This document shows positions 39,237 through 48,391 of a stretch of 64,000 nt of DNA, in pieces (the first letter of the stretch is position 1; every line of letters begins with the position of its first letter). The translations under genes were made by a program, and so were the position numbers. The stretch covers positions 69,947 to 133,946 of the forward strand of contig CAMAVC010000001.1 in NCBI GenBank assembly GCA_945861585.1. Reading direction: 5' to 3'. The notes under the pieces were generated by a model, which saw only the letters and a list, made by a program, of their open reading frames with translations, was not told where the DNA came from and did not search any database. The DNA is from Planctomicrobium piriforme. Lineage in GTDB: Bacteria; Planctomycetota; Planctomycetia; Pirellulales; UBA1268.

Positions 39237-39953
39237 ATGACCACACCCTCAACGATTCGTGTCGCGGTGGTCGAGGACGACTCCCGGCTGCGACGCACGT
39301 TTACGGACATCCTCGAGTCGGCCGACGACTGCGAGTGCGTGGGCGTGTTTGCTACTGGTGAGCAGGCGATGAGCCGGATCCCACCGCTCTCGCCCGACGT
39401 CATCATCATGGACGTTAACCTCCCCGACTCGACCGGCGTCGAGTGCGTGGCGGCGCTCGCTCCGCAGCTCCCCGACACACAGATCCTCATGGTCACGGTC
39501 TACCAGGATCCGGAGACGACGTTCGACGCCCTCGCTGCCGGGGCCCATGGCTACCTCGTGAAGCCGGTGATGAAAGAGCATCTGCTGGCGGCGATCCGCG
39601 AGGTGCGCGGTGGCGGCGTGCCGATGAGTCCCACGATCGCCCGCAAGGTGATCCAGACGTTTCGGCGTCGTGAGCCTGCGGCGAAGGTGCCCGGCAAAAC
39701 CGTTTTTTCGGGCAGGTCGGTTATGCCGCATGCGACTGCCGCCCCCGCCGCTGCCGACGAGGAGAGCCTCGCGCCCCGCGAGCAGCAGGTGCTCGAACTG
39801 CTCGTGAAAGGCTATTCCTACAAGGAGGTGTCGAAGGAGCTCGGAATCTCGACGAGCACCGTGGGCACCTACGTGCAGCGCATCTACGAGAAGCTCCACG
39901 TGTCGAGCCGCCGCGAGATGATGGCCCGCTCGCGCCGCGGGGCCGACGCCTGA
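39237..39953 (+). CDS. NarL/FixJ-type response regulator, paralog of 14191-14856
   Basis: VAVVEDDSRLRRTFTDIL...IIMDVNLPDSTG...GYLVKP; LAPREQQVLELLVKGYSYKEVSKELGISTSTVGTYVQRIYEKL. Confidence 0.92.
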   Translation: MTTPSTIRVAVVEDDSRLRRTFTDILESADDCECVGVFATGEQAMSRIPPLSPDVIIMDVNLPDSTGVECVAALAPQLPDTQILMVTVYQDPETTFDALAAGAHGYLVKPVMKEHLLAAIREVRGGGVPMSPTIARKVIQTFRRREPAAKVPGKTVFSGRSVMPHATAAPAAADEESLAPREQQVLELLVKGYSYKEVSKELGISTSTVGTYVQRIYEKLHVSSRREMMARSRRGADA

Positions 39954-39974
39954 GGCACGGACTCTGTCGAGGGC

Positions 39975-39996
39975 GATAGGCTGAGGCCTGTCCTAC
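39975..39996 (+). repeat. 22-bp imperfect palindrome GATAGGCTGAGGCCTGTCCTAC, copy 2
   Basis: Matches copies at 12555 and 58567; overlaps the stop codon of the sulfatase gene ending at 39993. Confidence 0.7.
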
Positions 39997-41786
39997 TTGA
40001 CGGGGCGGAGGACGAGCCGGCGGATGTCGGCGACTGACGCGCCGGGAACATCCGTCGCCCGCAGCATGAGCGTCGTCGGGCCTTTTTCAAGCGTGATCGT
40101 GCCGAGCGTGAGCGGTCGGAACTGTTTCGAAAAACTCTCGCCGTGGCCGCGGGGCACGCGGTCGTCGGCCGTATTGAGCGGCGGATCCCAGCCGGGGGCG
40201 ATCGTGCCGGTGACCGTGCCGCTGCCGCCAGAGAGCGTGACCGTGGAGCCCGCGTCAGCGGGCGGGCAGGTGTACCAGAGTTCGGCCGTGTAGCGGCCCG
40301 GCTCAACGACATCGACCGCCCAAGTGATCGAATCGTCTGCCTTCGTCCAGTTCGTGAAGAACGAGCAGTTGGGGGCCTTGCCGCTGCGTACGACGCCACC
40401 GTGCGGCACGCCATCGCGGGCAGGCAGTTCGGTCAGCGCCGCCCCGGGATACCCAACGGGAAACCGCTCCTCCGTGGGCCGCGGCACAGCGTCGAGCACG
40501 TCGCGCCGCCAGGCTGCTGCGATTTCACGCAGCCGCGTCGCCTTCTCGGGCTGCTCGGCGGCGATGTCGCGGAGCTGCCCAGGATCCGTCTTCATGTCAT
40601 AGAGCCGGCCTTCGGCGTCGAGGCGATGGGTCGTGGTCCGCACGCTCACCTTGCCGCCAAAACTCGCCACGATGGGGCGGTCGGCGAGCGTGGTTGCGGT
40701 GGCTATCGATTCGTGGGCGTCGGTGAGCAGCGGCGCGAGATCGACGCCATCGAGTGGCTTTCCCTGGGGCGGCGCGAGGCCGGCGAGACCGGCGAGCGTG
40801 GGCAGGATGTCGATCGCGCCGGTCGCGTCATCGACGATCGTGCGCGGTTTGATTCGCGCAGGATACCGGATGCAACACACGCTCCGCACACCGCCGTCGT
40901 CGGTCGAACCCTTCTTGCCGCGCATGCCGCCGCACCAGCGGGTGCTGTTCGGACCGTTGTCGGAGCAGAAGACGACGATTGTGTCGCTGGCCATGTCGAG
41001 CCGCTCGAGCGTGGTGAGCAGCCGGCTGAGGTTCGTGTCGAGGTTTTCGACCATCGCGAGGGCGGCCCGCGTGAAGGTGAGGTCCTCCCGGTCGCCCTCC
41101 GGGCCGCGCTGGTCGATTGCCTTGTCGCGAAACCGCGCCCACGCCGTGTCGGGCACACTCATCGGCGAGTGCGGTGTGTTGAACGCGACGTAGCAGAAAA
41201 ACGGTTTCGCATTGCGTCGGGAAGCTTCGATGAACCCGATCGCATGGTTGGTGACGTCGTCGGCGATATATCCCCTGCCCTGCACGAACGCGCCGTCGTG
41301 TTCCATCTCCGCGTCGAAATAATCCCCCCAGTGACCTTCAGTGAATCCGTGAAAGGTGTCGAAGCCGCGGGCGAGCGGGTGGTAGGGCCACTGCGTGCCG
41401 TTGTGCCACTTGCCGAAGCAGCCGGTCACGAAGCCCGCGTCGTGAAACAGGTTTGCGAGCGTGCGCTCGTCGGGGGCCATGCGCTCTTGACCGAGCGATA
41501 CGCCTCGGACACCGCTTCGCGGGTAATAGCGGCCAGTGAGGAGTTCGGCCCGGGTGGGGGAGCAGACCGGCTGGACGCAGAACTGCTCGAGGACCGCCCC
41601 GTCGTGGGCCAACGAATCCAGGGCCGGAGTCGCGACCGACCGATTGCCCACGAATGAAAAATCCCCCCAGCCGGCGTCGTCGGCCACCACAAGGAGAACG
41701 TTCGGCGGGGTGGGCGGCGTGCCCCCGGCATCCCCCGCGACAAACAGGGCCGCGATGACGGCGATGGTCCTCAAAATCACGGACAT
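39993..41786 (-). CDS. Arylsulfatase A-like sulfatase
   Basis: PNVLLVVADDAGWGDFSFVGN; VCSPTRAELLTGRYYPRSGV; VVFCSDNGPNSTRWCGGMRGKKGSTDDGGVR. Confidence 0.92.
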   Translation of the reverse strand: MSVILRTIAVIAALFVAGDAGGTPPTPPNVLLVVADDAGWGDFSFVGNRSVATPALDSLAHDGAVLEQFCVQPVCSPTRAELLTGRYYPRSGVRGVSLGQERMAPDERTLANLFHDAGFVTGCFGKWHNGTQWPYHPLARGFDTFHGFTEGHWGDYFDAEMEHDGAFVQGRGYIADDVTNHAIGFIEASRRNAKPFFCYVAFNTPHSPMSVPDTAWARFRDKAIDQRGPEGDREDLTFTRAALAMVENLDTNLSRLLTTLERLDMASDTIVVFCSDNGPNSTRWCGGMRGKKGSTDDGGVRSVCCIRYPARIKPRTIVDDATGAIDILPTLAGLAGLAPPQGKPLDGVDLAPLLTDAHESIATATTLADRPIVASFGGKVSVRTTTHRLDAEGRLYDMKTDPGQLRDIAAEQPEKATRLREIAAAWRRDVLDAVPRPTEERFPVGYPGAALTELPARDGVPHGGVVRSGKAPNCSFFTNWTKADDSITWAVDVVEPGRYTAELWYTCPPADAGSTVTLSGGSGTVTGTIAPGWDPPLNTADDRVPRGHGESFSKQFRPLTLGTITLEKGPTTLMLRATDVPGASVADIRRLVLRPVK

Positions 41787-41876
41787 TTGCCTGCGACTGG
41801 CACGAGTCGGGCCCGAGTGGTGAAATAGTATGTCCGGAATCCGATCCGCCACCTATCCCGAGCGAGGAGTGCCCCG

Positions 41877-43385
41877 ATGTCCGAGCCTGTCGTCGCCCCC
41901 GAGTCCACCGCCGGAAACCTGTCCCGCCGTGGGTTCCTCGGTGCCTCCACTGTGGCCGCAGGGGCCCTCGCCGCCGGAGCCGCGCCCGCCTCGGCGGCCA
42001 ACGCCAACAGCCGGTTGCGGATCGGCTTCATCGGCCCCGGGGGCCGCGGTTTCGGCGCCCATGTGAAGACGCTCGCCAAACTGCGAAGCGAAGGGGCCAA
42101 CATCGACCTCGTTGCCGTGAGCGAGGTCTACAAGAAACAAGAGGATACGGTCTGCGACTTCATCAAGAAGGAGACCGGCGTCGAGGCGAAGCGGTACGTC
42201 GATTACACCGACATGCTCGCCGACAAGGACGTCGACGCCGTCTGCATCGGCACGCCCGACCACTGGCACCACCGCCAGATCGTCGACGCACTGCGGGCCG
42301 GCAAGCACGTGTTCGCCGAGAAGCCGATGACGAAGACCGTCGAGGAGGCGATCGACGTCGCGAAGGTGTGGCGTGAGACTGGCAAGGTGATGCAGGTGGG
42401 CGTGCAGTCCACGAGCCTGAAGGTCTGGGACCAGGCGCGGGAACTCATTGACTCTGGCAAGCTCGGCAAAGTGATGGGCTTCCAGACAGAGTATTTCCGC
42501 AACTCCTCGATGGGGCAGTGGCGGTATTACAAGCTCGACAAGGAGATGACGCCCCAGACGATCGACTGGAAGCGGTGGCTCGGCGTGTCGGCCGGTCTCG
42601 CTCCAGAGATGGACTTCGACCGGGCGGTCTACGCCCAGTGGCGGTGCTACTGGCCGTTTGGTTCGGGGATGCTCACCGATCTCTTCGTGCACCGCACGAC
42701 GGCGATGCTCAAGGCCACGGGGCTCCGCTACCCGGCCCGGGTCGTGGGCGCGGGCGGCATCTACCTCGAGCTCGACACCCGCGACGTGCCCGACGTGGCG
42801 ACCGTGGTCGCCGACTACAACGAGGGCTGCCAGGGGCTGATCTCGTCGACCATGTGTAACGAGAACTCCCGGCTCAAGCAGGTGATCCGTGGCCACAACG
42901 GCGCCTTTGAGTTTGGCAACGGCGAGCAGTTCACGGAGTTCAAGTTCGTGGCGGAGCGGCCGCAGGTGACGTTCAATGCCGACATCAAGGACGAGGTGAT
43001 CAAGACCGACCTGAGCGACGAGGATCTCAAGAAGAACGACACGACGTATCTGCACTTCAAGAACTGGCTCGACGCGATGGTCGCGGGGAAGCCCGAGATG
43101 TGCAACAACACGCCCGACCTGGGCGCAGCTGCCGTCGTGACCGTGATCTTGGGCGCGATGAGCTATCGCAACGGCAAGGTCTATCACTTCGACTCGGCGA
43201 CCGGCACCTACTCCGACGGCAGCCCCGCGTGGGCCAAGAAGTGGGAGACGCTCTCGAGGGAGCGAGGGGCACCCAAGCACGTGCCCGGCTGGCACGCCGG
43301 CGACACCGGTAGCACGCTCAAGCCCGAGGCATATATGTCGCTCGCCGGCCCGTGGGTCGGCGGCAAGGATCCCGCCGGAGCGTGA
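41877..43385 (+). CDS. Gfo/Idh/MocA-family oxidoreductase with Tat-like leader
   Basis: LSRRGFLGASTVAAGALAAGAAPASAA; RIGFIGPGGRGFGAHVKTL; GKHVFAEKPMTKTVEEAIDV. Confidence 0.92.
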   Translation: MSEPVVAPESTAGNLSRRGFLGASTVAAGALAAGAAPASAANANSRLRIGFIGPGGRGFGAHVKTLAKLRSEGANIDLVAVSEVYKKQEDTVCDFIKKETGVEAKRYVDYTDMLADKDVDAVCIGTPDHWHHRQIVDALRAGKHVFAEKPMTKTVEEAIDVAKVWRETGKVMQVGVQSTSLKVWDQARELIDSGKLGKVMGFQTEYFRNSSMGQWRYYKLDKEMTPQTIDWKRWLGVSAGLAPEMDFDRAVYAQWRCYWPFGSGMLTDLFVHRTTAMLKATGLRYPARVVGAGGIYLELDTRDVPDVATVVADYNEGCQGLISSTMCNENSRLKQVIRGHNGAFEFGNGEQFTEFKFVAERPQVTFNADIKDEVIKTDLSDEDLKKNDTTYLHFKNWLDAMVAGKPEMCNNTPDLGAAAVVTVILGAMSYRNGKVYHFDSATGTYSDGSPAWAKKWETLSRERGAPKHVPGWHAGDTGSTLKPEAYMSLAGPWVGGKDPAGA

Positions 43386-43387
43386 AT

Positions 43388-44476
43388 CTAGTACCACACG
43401 CCAGCGCGAACCACGAGCGTATCGTTCGGGCGGTAGTCGGCCGTGTCGGTGATGTAGTACTCGACGAGGCGGCCGAACACCCAGCCGGTCTCCACGCGCC
43501 ACGAGATGCCGAGGTCGGCCGGGCGGCGCTCCCAGCCGGCGAGTAACCGGTAGTCGTGGTACACGACGACGTCGTTGGCACCGCTGTCGCGCCGCACCGC
43601 CCACTGGTTGCCGCCGAATTCACCGGCGAGATACACCCACTGTGCTCCGCGGTCGGACTCCTTGACCCGCCACGCGAGCCGCGGTCGCGGAAAGATGAGC
43701 TCGAACCGGCGGTCGTCGGAGGGCGTCCAGAGCAGGCCGCCGGCGGGCAGGATGTTGACGTCGTAGCGGTCGAGATAGATGACACCCGCGACGATGCGAA
43801 GATCCTTCGTCGCCTCGTAGGCACCGAAGCCGTGGCCGGTGATGCGAAAGGCCTGTGGCGTGTCGTTGACGAAGTCGCTGTACCAGCCCGGGGCCACGGC
43901 CAGATCGACGCCGAACGAGTCGCCGACCTTCCGCATCCAGCGGGCCTGGAGCCACGCATCGTAAAGCTGCCCGGGGAGCCCCGGGTCCATCGGCCCACTC
44001 ACCTCGTCGACGAACGTACCGCCGAAGCCGGGCGTGAGCAGCAGCGGTGAATTAACGGTCGGCGCCGGCAGGCCGATCGTGAGGCTCGTGTCGAGCGTCG
44101 TGAGCCCGAGGCCGTTCGACCCCAGCCGCGGGAGTTCGGTGGCGGTGAAGATCACCTGCTGCAGCGCGCCGGGCTTGGCGCCGGGCGGGAGTTTTCGTCC
44201 GGCGGGCGGCTCAAACTCCTGCCGGGGCTGCCCGGGCGGCGCGAGGTCGTCGGGGAGGAGCGGTTCGGTGAGATCCTGCGGGTCGCCGAGCGCGGCCAGA
44301 CGCACATCGCCAAGCGCCGCGAGGCGAATCCGCTCGAACACCCCCTGCTCCACCGGCGGCAGCGGCACGACCTCGTCGTCGGCGCGCACAGTGAAGCAGC
44401 CGACGAACAACACCGTCGCCGCGACGATGGCGTCGACGCATCCTTTCGTGGCGGTGCGCCGGCTCGGGGGCGGCAA
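43388..44476 (-). CDS. Outer-membrane/beta-barrel-like hypothetical protein, paralog of 44602-45810
   Basis: Shares LLTPGFGGTFVDEVSGP, GVIYLDRYDVNILPAGGLLWTPSDDRRFELIFPRPRLAWR, YLAGEFGGNQWAVRR, NDTLVVRAGVWY with its neighbour. Lipobox-like LFVGC. Start uncertain (TTG 44476 assumed). Confidence 0.6.
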   Translation of the reverse strand: MPPPSRRTATKGCVDAIVAATVLFVGCFTVRADDEVVPLPPVEQGVFERIRLAALGDVRLAALGDPQDLTEPLLPDDLAPPGQPRQEFEPPAGRKLPPGAKPGALQQVIFTATELPRLGSNGLGLTTLDTSLTIGLPAPTVNSPLLLTPGFGGTFVDEVSGPMDPGLPGQLYDAWLQARWMRKVGDSFGVDLAVAPGWYSDFVNDTPQAFRITGHGFGAYEATKDLRIVAGVIYLDRYDVNILPAGGLLWTPSDDRRFELIFPRPRLAWRVKESDRGAQWVYLAGEFGGNQWAVRRDSGANDVVVYHDYRLLAGWERRPADLGISWRVETGWVFGRLVEYYITDTADYRPNDTLVVRAGVWY

Positions 44477-44601
44477 AAGTCTCGTCGCGTGGGCCGCGGC
44501 GGCCCAAGGCTCCTCGAGCGTTCGCCGACCCCCTCGCCTCCGTCTTCGACGTGCCAAGGGGTCACCAGTCCTGTCAACTGCCGGCCGTTTCCGCGGACAA
44601 T

Positions 44602-45810
44602 CTAGTAGGCGAGGCCGGCGCGGAGCATCAGCGTATCGTTCAGGTTTTGGTACTGCGGGGGGCCGTCCACGAAGAACAGCTGGCGGGCGAACACGTAGCC
44701 CACTTCGAAGCTGCCTGCGAGGCCGGTGGGCGTCTGCGGTACGAACTCGGTGCCGAGCGAGATCCGGACGTCGTTGTAGTCGAACGGCGAGATCTGGCCG
44801 CTCTGCCGGCGAAACGTCCACGCGCCGCCACCGTACTCGCCGGCCAGGAAGCCCCACACCGAGTGCTTACCGAGCTGCGTGAACCGTTTCGCCGCCTTCG
44901 GGGCTGGAAAGAAGATGTCGTAGCGCGAGTTGGCGTCGGGTGTCCAGGTGACGCCGACAGCCGGGAGCAGCTTCACGAGATTACGGTCGAGGTACACGAT
45001 GCCCGCCTTACCGACCATCGTCGGCGTGAGCTGCACGGTGCCGATCGCGCGGCCCATGATGCGCCAGCTCTGCGTGACGAGCACGTCCCAGTTGGTGTAG
45101 ATGCCGAGCCGGATGCCGAGCTCGGCACCGAAGACCGGGGTCATCTGTGGGTTCCAGGCCGTGTCGACGAACACGTCGTAGGTGTTGGGGGGCAGGTCGG
45201 CGAGCATCGTGGCCGAGGTCTGCGGACCGTCCCAGAGCTGCAGCCCAAACCCCGGCGTCACGAGGAGCGGAGCGTGGTTGAGATTCACCTGCGAGTTGTG
45301 GAAGAAGGGAATCGCGAACGTGGCGGTCGTGTCGAGCTCGTTGACGCCCACGCTCGTGCCCTGGCCGTTGCCGAACAGATACGCCCAACTGCCGCGGGCT
45401 CCCTGGTAGAGCCGCATCGTCTGCTGAAAGGTGGAGTTCTGCTGCGGGTAGCCGGGCGGAAAGAGCGAGGTGGGTGCGCCGGCAGGGTTTTGCGTCTGCA
45501 CGAGTGATGGAGCGGCGGTGGAGTAGCCCGGGTAGCCGGGCTGGCCGCTGATCGCCGAGGGCGCCTGCGCTGGGGCCCATGTGCCGGGTGAAGGAGACGA
45601 GGGAAACACCTGCGGCGCCTGCGGCGCGTAAGGATCCCAGGCCGGTGGTGGTGGCGAGAGCGGCGTGCCAAATGAACCGGCCTGCGCCAGACGGTCGAGC
45701 GACGAAGGCGCCGGCGACGGGAGGGCGACGGTCTGGGCGCCTGCGCGTGGCGCCGCCTCGAGCGCCGCAAGCGCCGTGAACCACGCCAGGATGAAACGCC
45801 AGATGCGCAC
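44602..45810 (-). CDS. Outer-membrane/beta-barrel-like hypothetical protein with Pro-rich N-terminus
   Basis: Signal peptide; Pro/Ala/Gln-rich linker; LLVTPGFGLQLWDGP, GIVYLDRNLVKLLPAVGVTWTPDANSRYDIFFPAPK, FLAGEYGGGAWTFRR, NDTLMLRAGLAY. Confidence 0.65.
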   Translation of the reverse strand: MRIWRFILAWFTALAALEAAPRAGAQTVALPSPAPSSLDRLAQAGSFGTPLSPPPPAWDPYAPQAPQVFPSSPSPGTWAPAQAPSAISGQPGYPGYSTAAPSLVQTQNPAGAPTSLFPPGYPQQNSTFQQTMRLYQGARGSWAYLFGNGQGTSVGVNELDTTATFAIPFFHNSQVNLNHAPLLVTPGFGLQLWDGPQTSATMLADLPPNTYDVFVDTAWNPQMTPVFGAELGIRLGIYTNWDVLVTQSWRIMGRAIGTVQLTPTMVGKAGIVYLDRNLVKLLPAVGVTWTPDANSRYDIFFPAPKAAKRFTQLGKHSVWGFLAGEYGGGAWTFRRQSGQISPFDYNDVRISLGTEFVPQTPTGLAGSFEVGYVFARQLFFVDGPPQYQNLNDTLMLRAGLAY

Positions 45811-45974
45811 GCGCTGCCCTGTCGGAAATTGCGAAACAGACCGCTTCCCGTGCCGCCCTCACGGTTTTGGAACCGGGGGGTACCAGCCGCGGCAAAGCAG
45901 GGTCAAGGTCGCAGGGGATGGCCGATGGGCCGCCCCATCCCGCAGAATGCCCTCTTTGCGCGGTTTGCCAATCG

Positions 45975-46796
45975 ATGACTCCAGACCCGATCGATGCCCA
46001 TGTGCTCCACGCTCAGGCTGGCATCGCTACGTTCGAGCATCTCGACGAGGTCGAGACGACGATGGACCGGGCGCGGGCCCTGGCCGCCGACCCGCCGACC
46101 CCGTTGCCAGCCCTCGTGGTCGCCGATCGGCAGGTGCGCGGACGCGGCCGGCGCGGCGCCCGCTGGTGGCAGCCTGATGGGGCGCTCGTGGCGAGCCTCG
46201 TCCTCGACGCCGGAGTCGTGGCGGGCAGCCCGATCCGCCCTGCCTGGTCGCTCGCCTGCGGAGTGGCGCTCGCCGAGGCGATCGGCAGTGTCGAGCCCGG
46301 GCTCGCGCCGCGCGTGCGCTGGCCCAACGACATCGAGATCGAAGGTGGAAAACTCGCGGGGATTCTCGTGGAGACGGTGCCGGATGGTCGTGTGATCTTC
46401 GGCTTTGGCGTCAATACGACCGGCTCCGCAGCCGCTGCGCCGGCGGGGATCGGCCGGCGGATCGCCACGGTGCCCGACCTCATCGGCCGGCCACTGCCAC
46501 GCGAGAGCGTGCTCGTGGCATTCGTGCCCCGGCTCGTCAGGCTGCTTGCGGGCATGGCTGTCGACGACGGCCTGCTCGCCGCTCGCTATCGGCCGCTCTG
46601 CGCCCTCACCGGCCAGGATGTCACCGTGTATCGGGGCCTGGGAGCGGGCGTTGTCGGCGACACCGTGCATGGGCCCTGCCTCGGCATCGATCGCTCCGGC
46701 GCCCTCGTGCTCGACACGGTCGTCGGACGGTTGCACGTCGAGTCGGGCAGCCTCAGCGACCCGGCGGCCGCGTGGCACGGGGAGGCGGGCGCCTGA
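45975..46796 (+). CDS. birA: Biotin--[acetyl-CoA-carboxylase] ligase
   Basis: FEHLDEVETTMDRARAL; VVADRQVRGRGRRGARWWQPDGALVASLVL; VRWPNDIEIEGGKLAGILVET. Confidence 0.88.
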   Translation: MTPDPIDAHVLHAQAGIATFEHLDEVETTMDRARALAADPPTPLPALVVADRQVRGRGRRGARWWQPDGALVASLVLDAGVVAGSPIRPAWSLACGVALAEAIGSVEPGLAPRVRWPNDIEIEGGKLAGILVETVPDGRVIFGFGVNTTGSAAAAPAGIGRRIATVPDLIGRPLPRESVLVAFVPRLVRLLAGMAVDDGLLAARYRPLCALTGQDVTVYRGLGAGVVGDTVHGPCLGIDRSGALVLDTVVGRLHVESGSLSDPAAAWHGEAGA

Positions 46797-47838
46797 CCGC
46801 TGTTCGCTCGGCGACGACGCAGATTTCCCGGCCCCCGGTCGACAGTTGGCGGGCCCGGGTCGTATAGCCCCAGCCGGTAAACCGCGCGAGCCACTCTGGC
46901 AGCTCGGCCGCCCGCGACCACGTGGGCAGCTTGAGCGTGGCGATGATGCCGCGGGGGGGCGTGCCGGGCGCTGACACAGCCCGCTCGATTGCGTCGAGCG
47001 TGCTCTTCGGGTCGATGTTCATGTCGGCCACCACCCAGTCGAATCCGCGAAACTGCCGGAGCTTCACGTCGCGGGCCCGCATCCGCCACTGCGTGAAGTT
47101 CGGATGTCGGGCGACCTCGTCATCGACGAGCGCCGGATCGATGCCCGTGACCATGAGGCCGGCTTCGAGGAGCCGCTGGCATGCACCGCCCGGTGCCGCG
47201 CCGAGCTCGACGGCCCGCTTGCCCGGCTCGAGGGCGAGGGCGAACGTCGCGATCGCCTCGTCGAGCTTCAGCCAGGCTCGCGACACTTTGCCGGCGGGCA
47301 GGCTGTGGGGATAGATGCCGCCCGGCCAGGTGCCAGCCGGCGTGTCGGCCACGTGCCAGCCCACCCACCAGCGGTCGGGGCCGTCGATCGCGCAGTCGAG
47401 CACGAGCGCACCGAGCCGAGTGGGTGCTGCGACGGCCGGCACGAGACCGCGACGATCCGGATCGAGACCGGCCACGAGCGCCGTGCGGATTGCGGCAGGA
47501 TCACCCTCCACGCGCGGCTCGCGCAGCCAGACGTGGATGTCGTCCCACGCATATGCGCCGGCGAGGTCATGAAGTGAGCGCACGAGTTGTGCGACGTCGT
47601 TGCCCGTCACTTGGCCGCACGAATGGACCACGGTGCGGGCGAACACGAGCCCGTCACGGTCGTTCGGAGTCAGCGCCGCGCCCCCGGCCGGCACCCGGAA
47701 CGTCAGCACACCCCGCCGCCAGGCTCCGCGGGCCAGGTCGGGCCGCACCGCCTGCTGCCGCGCGGCGAGGGCCGGTTCGGCACCCCCCTGGCAGGTGGCG
47801 AGCAAAAAGTCGCCGACGGGCGGGAGGATGGCAGCCAT
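46753..47838 (-). CDS. SAM-dependent RNA methyltransferase (FtsJ/RlmM-like)
   Basis: GGIYPHSLPAGKVSRAWLKLDEAIATF; AVELGAAPGGACQRLLEAGLMVTGIDPA; DWVVADMNIDP; FtsJ-type fold pattern. Confidence 0.75.
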   Translation of the reverse strand: MAAILPPVGDFLLATCQGGAEPALAARQQAVRPDLARGAWRRGVLTFRVPAGGAALTPNDRDGLVFARTVVHSCGQVTGNDVAQLVRSLHDLAGAYAWDDIHVWLREPRVEGDPAAIRTALVAGLDPDRRGLVPAVAAPTRLGALVLDCAIDGPDRWWVGWHVADTPAGTWPGGIYPHSLPAGKVSRAWLKLDEAIATFALALEPGKRAVELGAAPGGACQRLLEAGLMVTGIDPALVDDEVARHPNFTQWRMRARDVKLRQFRGFDWVVADMNIDPKSTLDAIERAVSAPGTPPRGIIATLKLPTWSRAAELPEWLARFTGWGYTTRARQLSTGGREICVVAERTAVRRPPPRATRPPGR

Positions 47839-47890
47839 GCCCGAGATGGTAGAGGGCTTTTCGTACGGCGACAGCCACCCTCAAAAAATC

Positions 47891-47926
47891 AGGCCGGCCC
47901 GGGCGCCCAAGGGCCCGGGCCGGCCT
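47891..47926 (-). terminator. Strong rho-independent terminator (14-bp perfect GC stem, 8-nt loop; T-tract on minus strand)
   Basis: AGGCCGGCCCGGGC-GCCCAAGG-GCCCGGGCCGGCCT; on the minus strand followed by GATTTTTTGA. Confidence 0.85.
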
Positions 47927-48036
47927 TTCTCGTCTGAACAGTCGACGGTTGTACGGTCGACGTGCCCGGCCGGCTGTTCGTCAGTCCGTCAGTCCCGAAG
48001 GCATGGCGGATCAACGAGGCAGGCACGGGCGAAGGA

Positions 48037-48099
48037 CTAGCCGTGGCCCTTCTTCTTCTTGGCAACCTTCTTGGCAGCCTTCTTCTTCTTCTTCGCCAT
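48037..48099 (-). CDS. 20-aa lysine-rich peptide MAKKKKKAAKKVAKKKKGHG
   Basis: ATG preceded by AAGGAG at about 8 nt; TAG stop; promoter-like and terminator elements flank it. Confidence 0.6.
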   Translation of the reverse strand: MAKKKKKAAKKVAKKKKGHG

Positions 48100-48250
48100 C
48101 GATATGGCTCCTTGCCACGAGCGCCCTGACACACACCACACGCCCGATCCCCCGGGCACTCTGTCGAAGGGATCGGACGACGATTCGAAATTTGTTTTGG
48201 TGAGGCTCTGCGAAGCGTTCCGCCCTGCTGTCGCAGCATCACTGGCAGTG

Positions 48251-48279
48251 TTTTGAGTGATTCCGCCAGAAACTGTCAA
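48251..48279 (-). promoter_or_regulatory. Sigma-70-like promoter (TTGACA, 17-nt spacer, TCAAAA) for the Lys-rich small gene
   Basis: Minus-strand TTGACA at 48279-48274, 17 nt, TCAAAA at 48256-48251; immediately upstream an AT-rich tract (48283-48312) unusual for this GC-rich window. Confidence 0.5.
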
Positions 48280-48282
48280 GAG

Positions 48283-48312
48283 AAATCCAGAAAAATTTTT
48301 CCGGATTTTTTT
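48283..48312 (-). terminator. AT-rich hairpin AAATCCAGAAAAA/TTTTTCCGGATTT plus T-tract; possible ino1 terminator and/or UP element
   Basis: 13-bp near-perfect inverted repeat with no real loop; located between ino1 3' end (minus) and the Lys-rich gene promoter. Confidence 0.5.
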
Positions 48313-48391
48313 GCGACGCCTACCGGGCGACCCTGATGCCGGACGTGTCACGCATCGTGTCGGGAGCGATGCATGACCACCGACGAGCACG

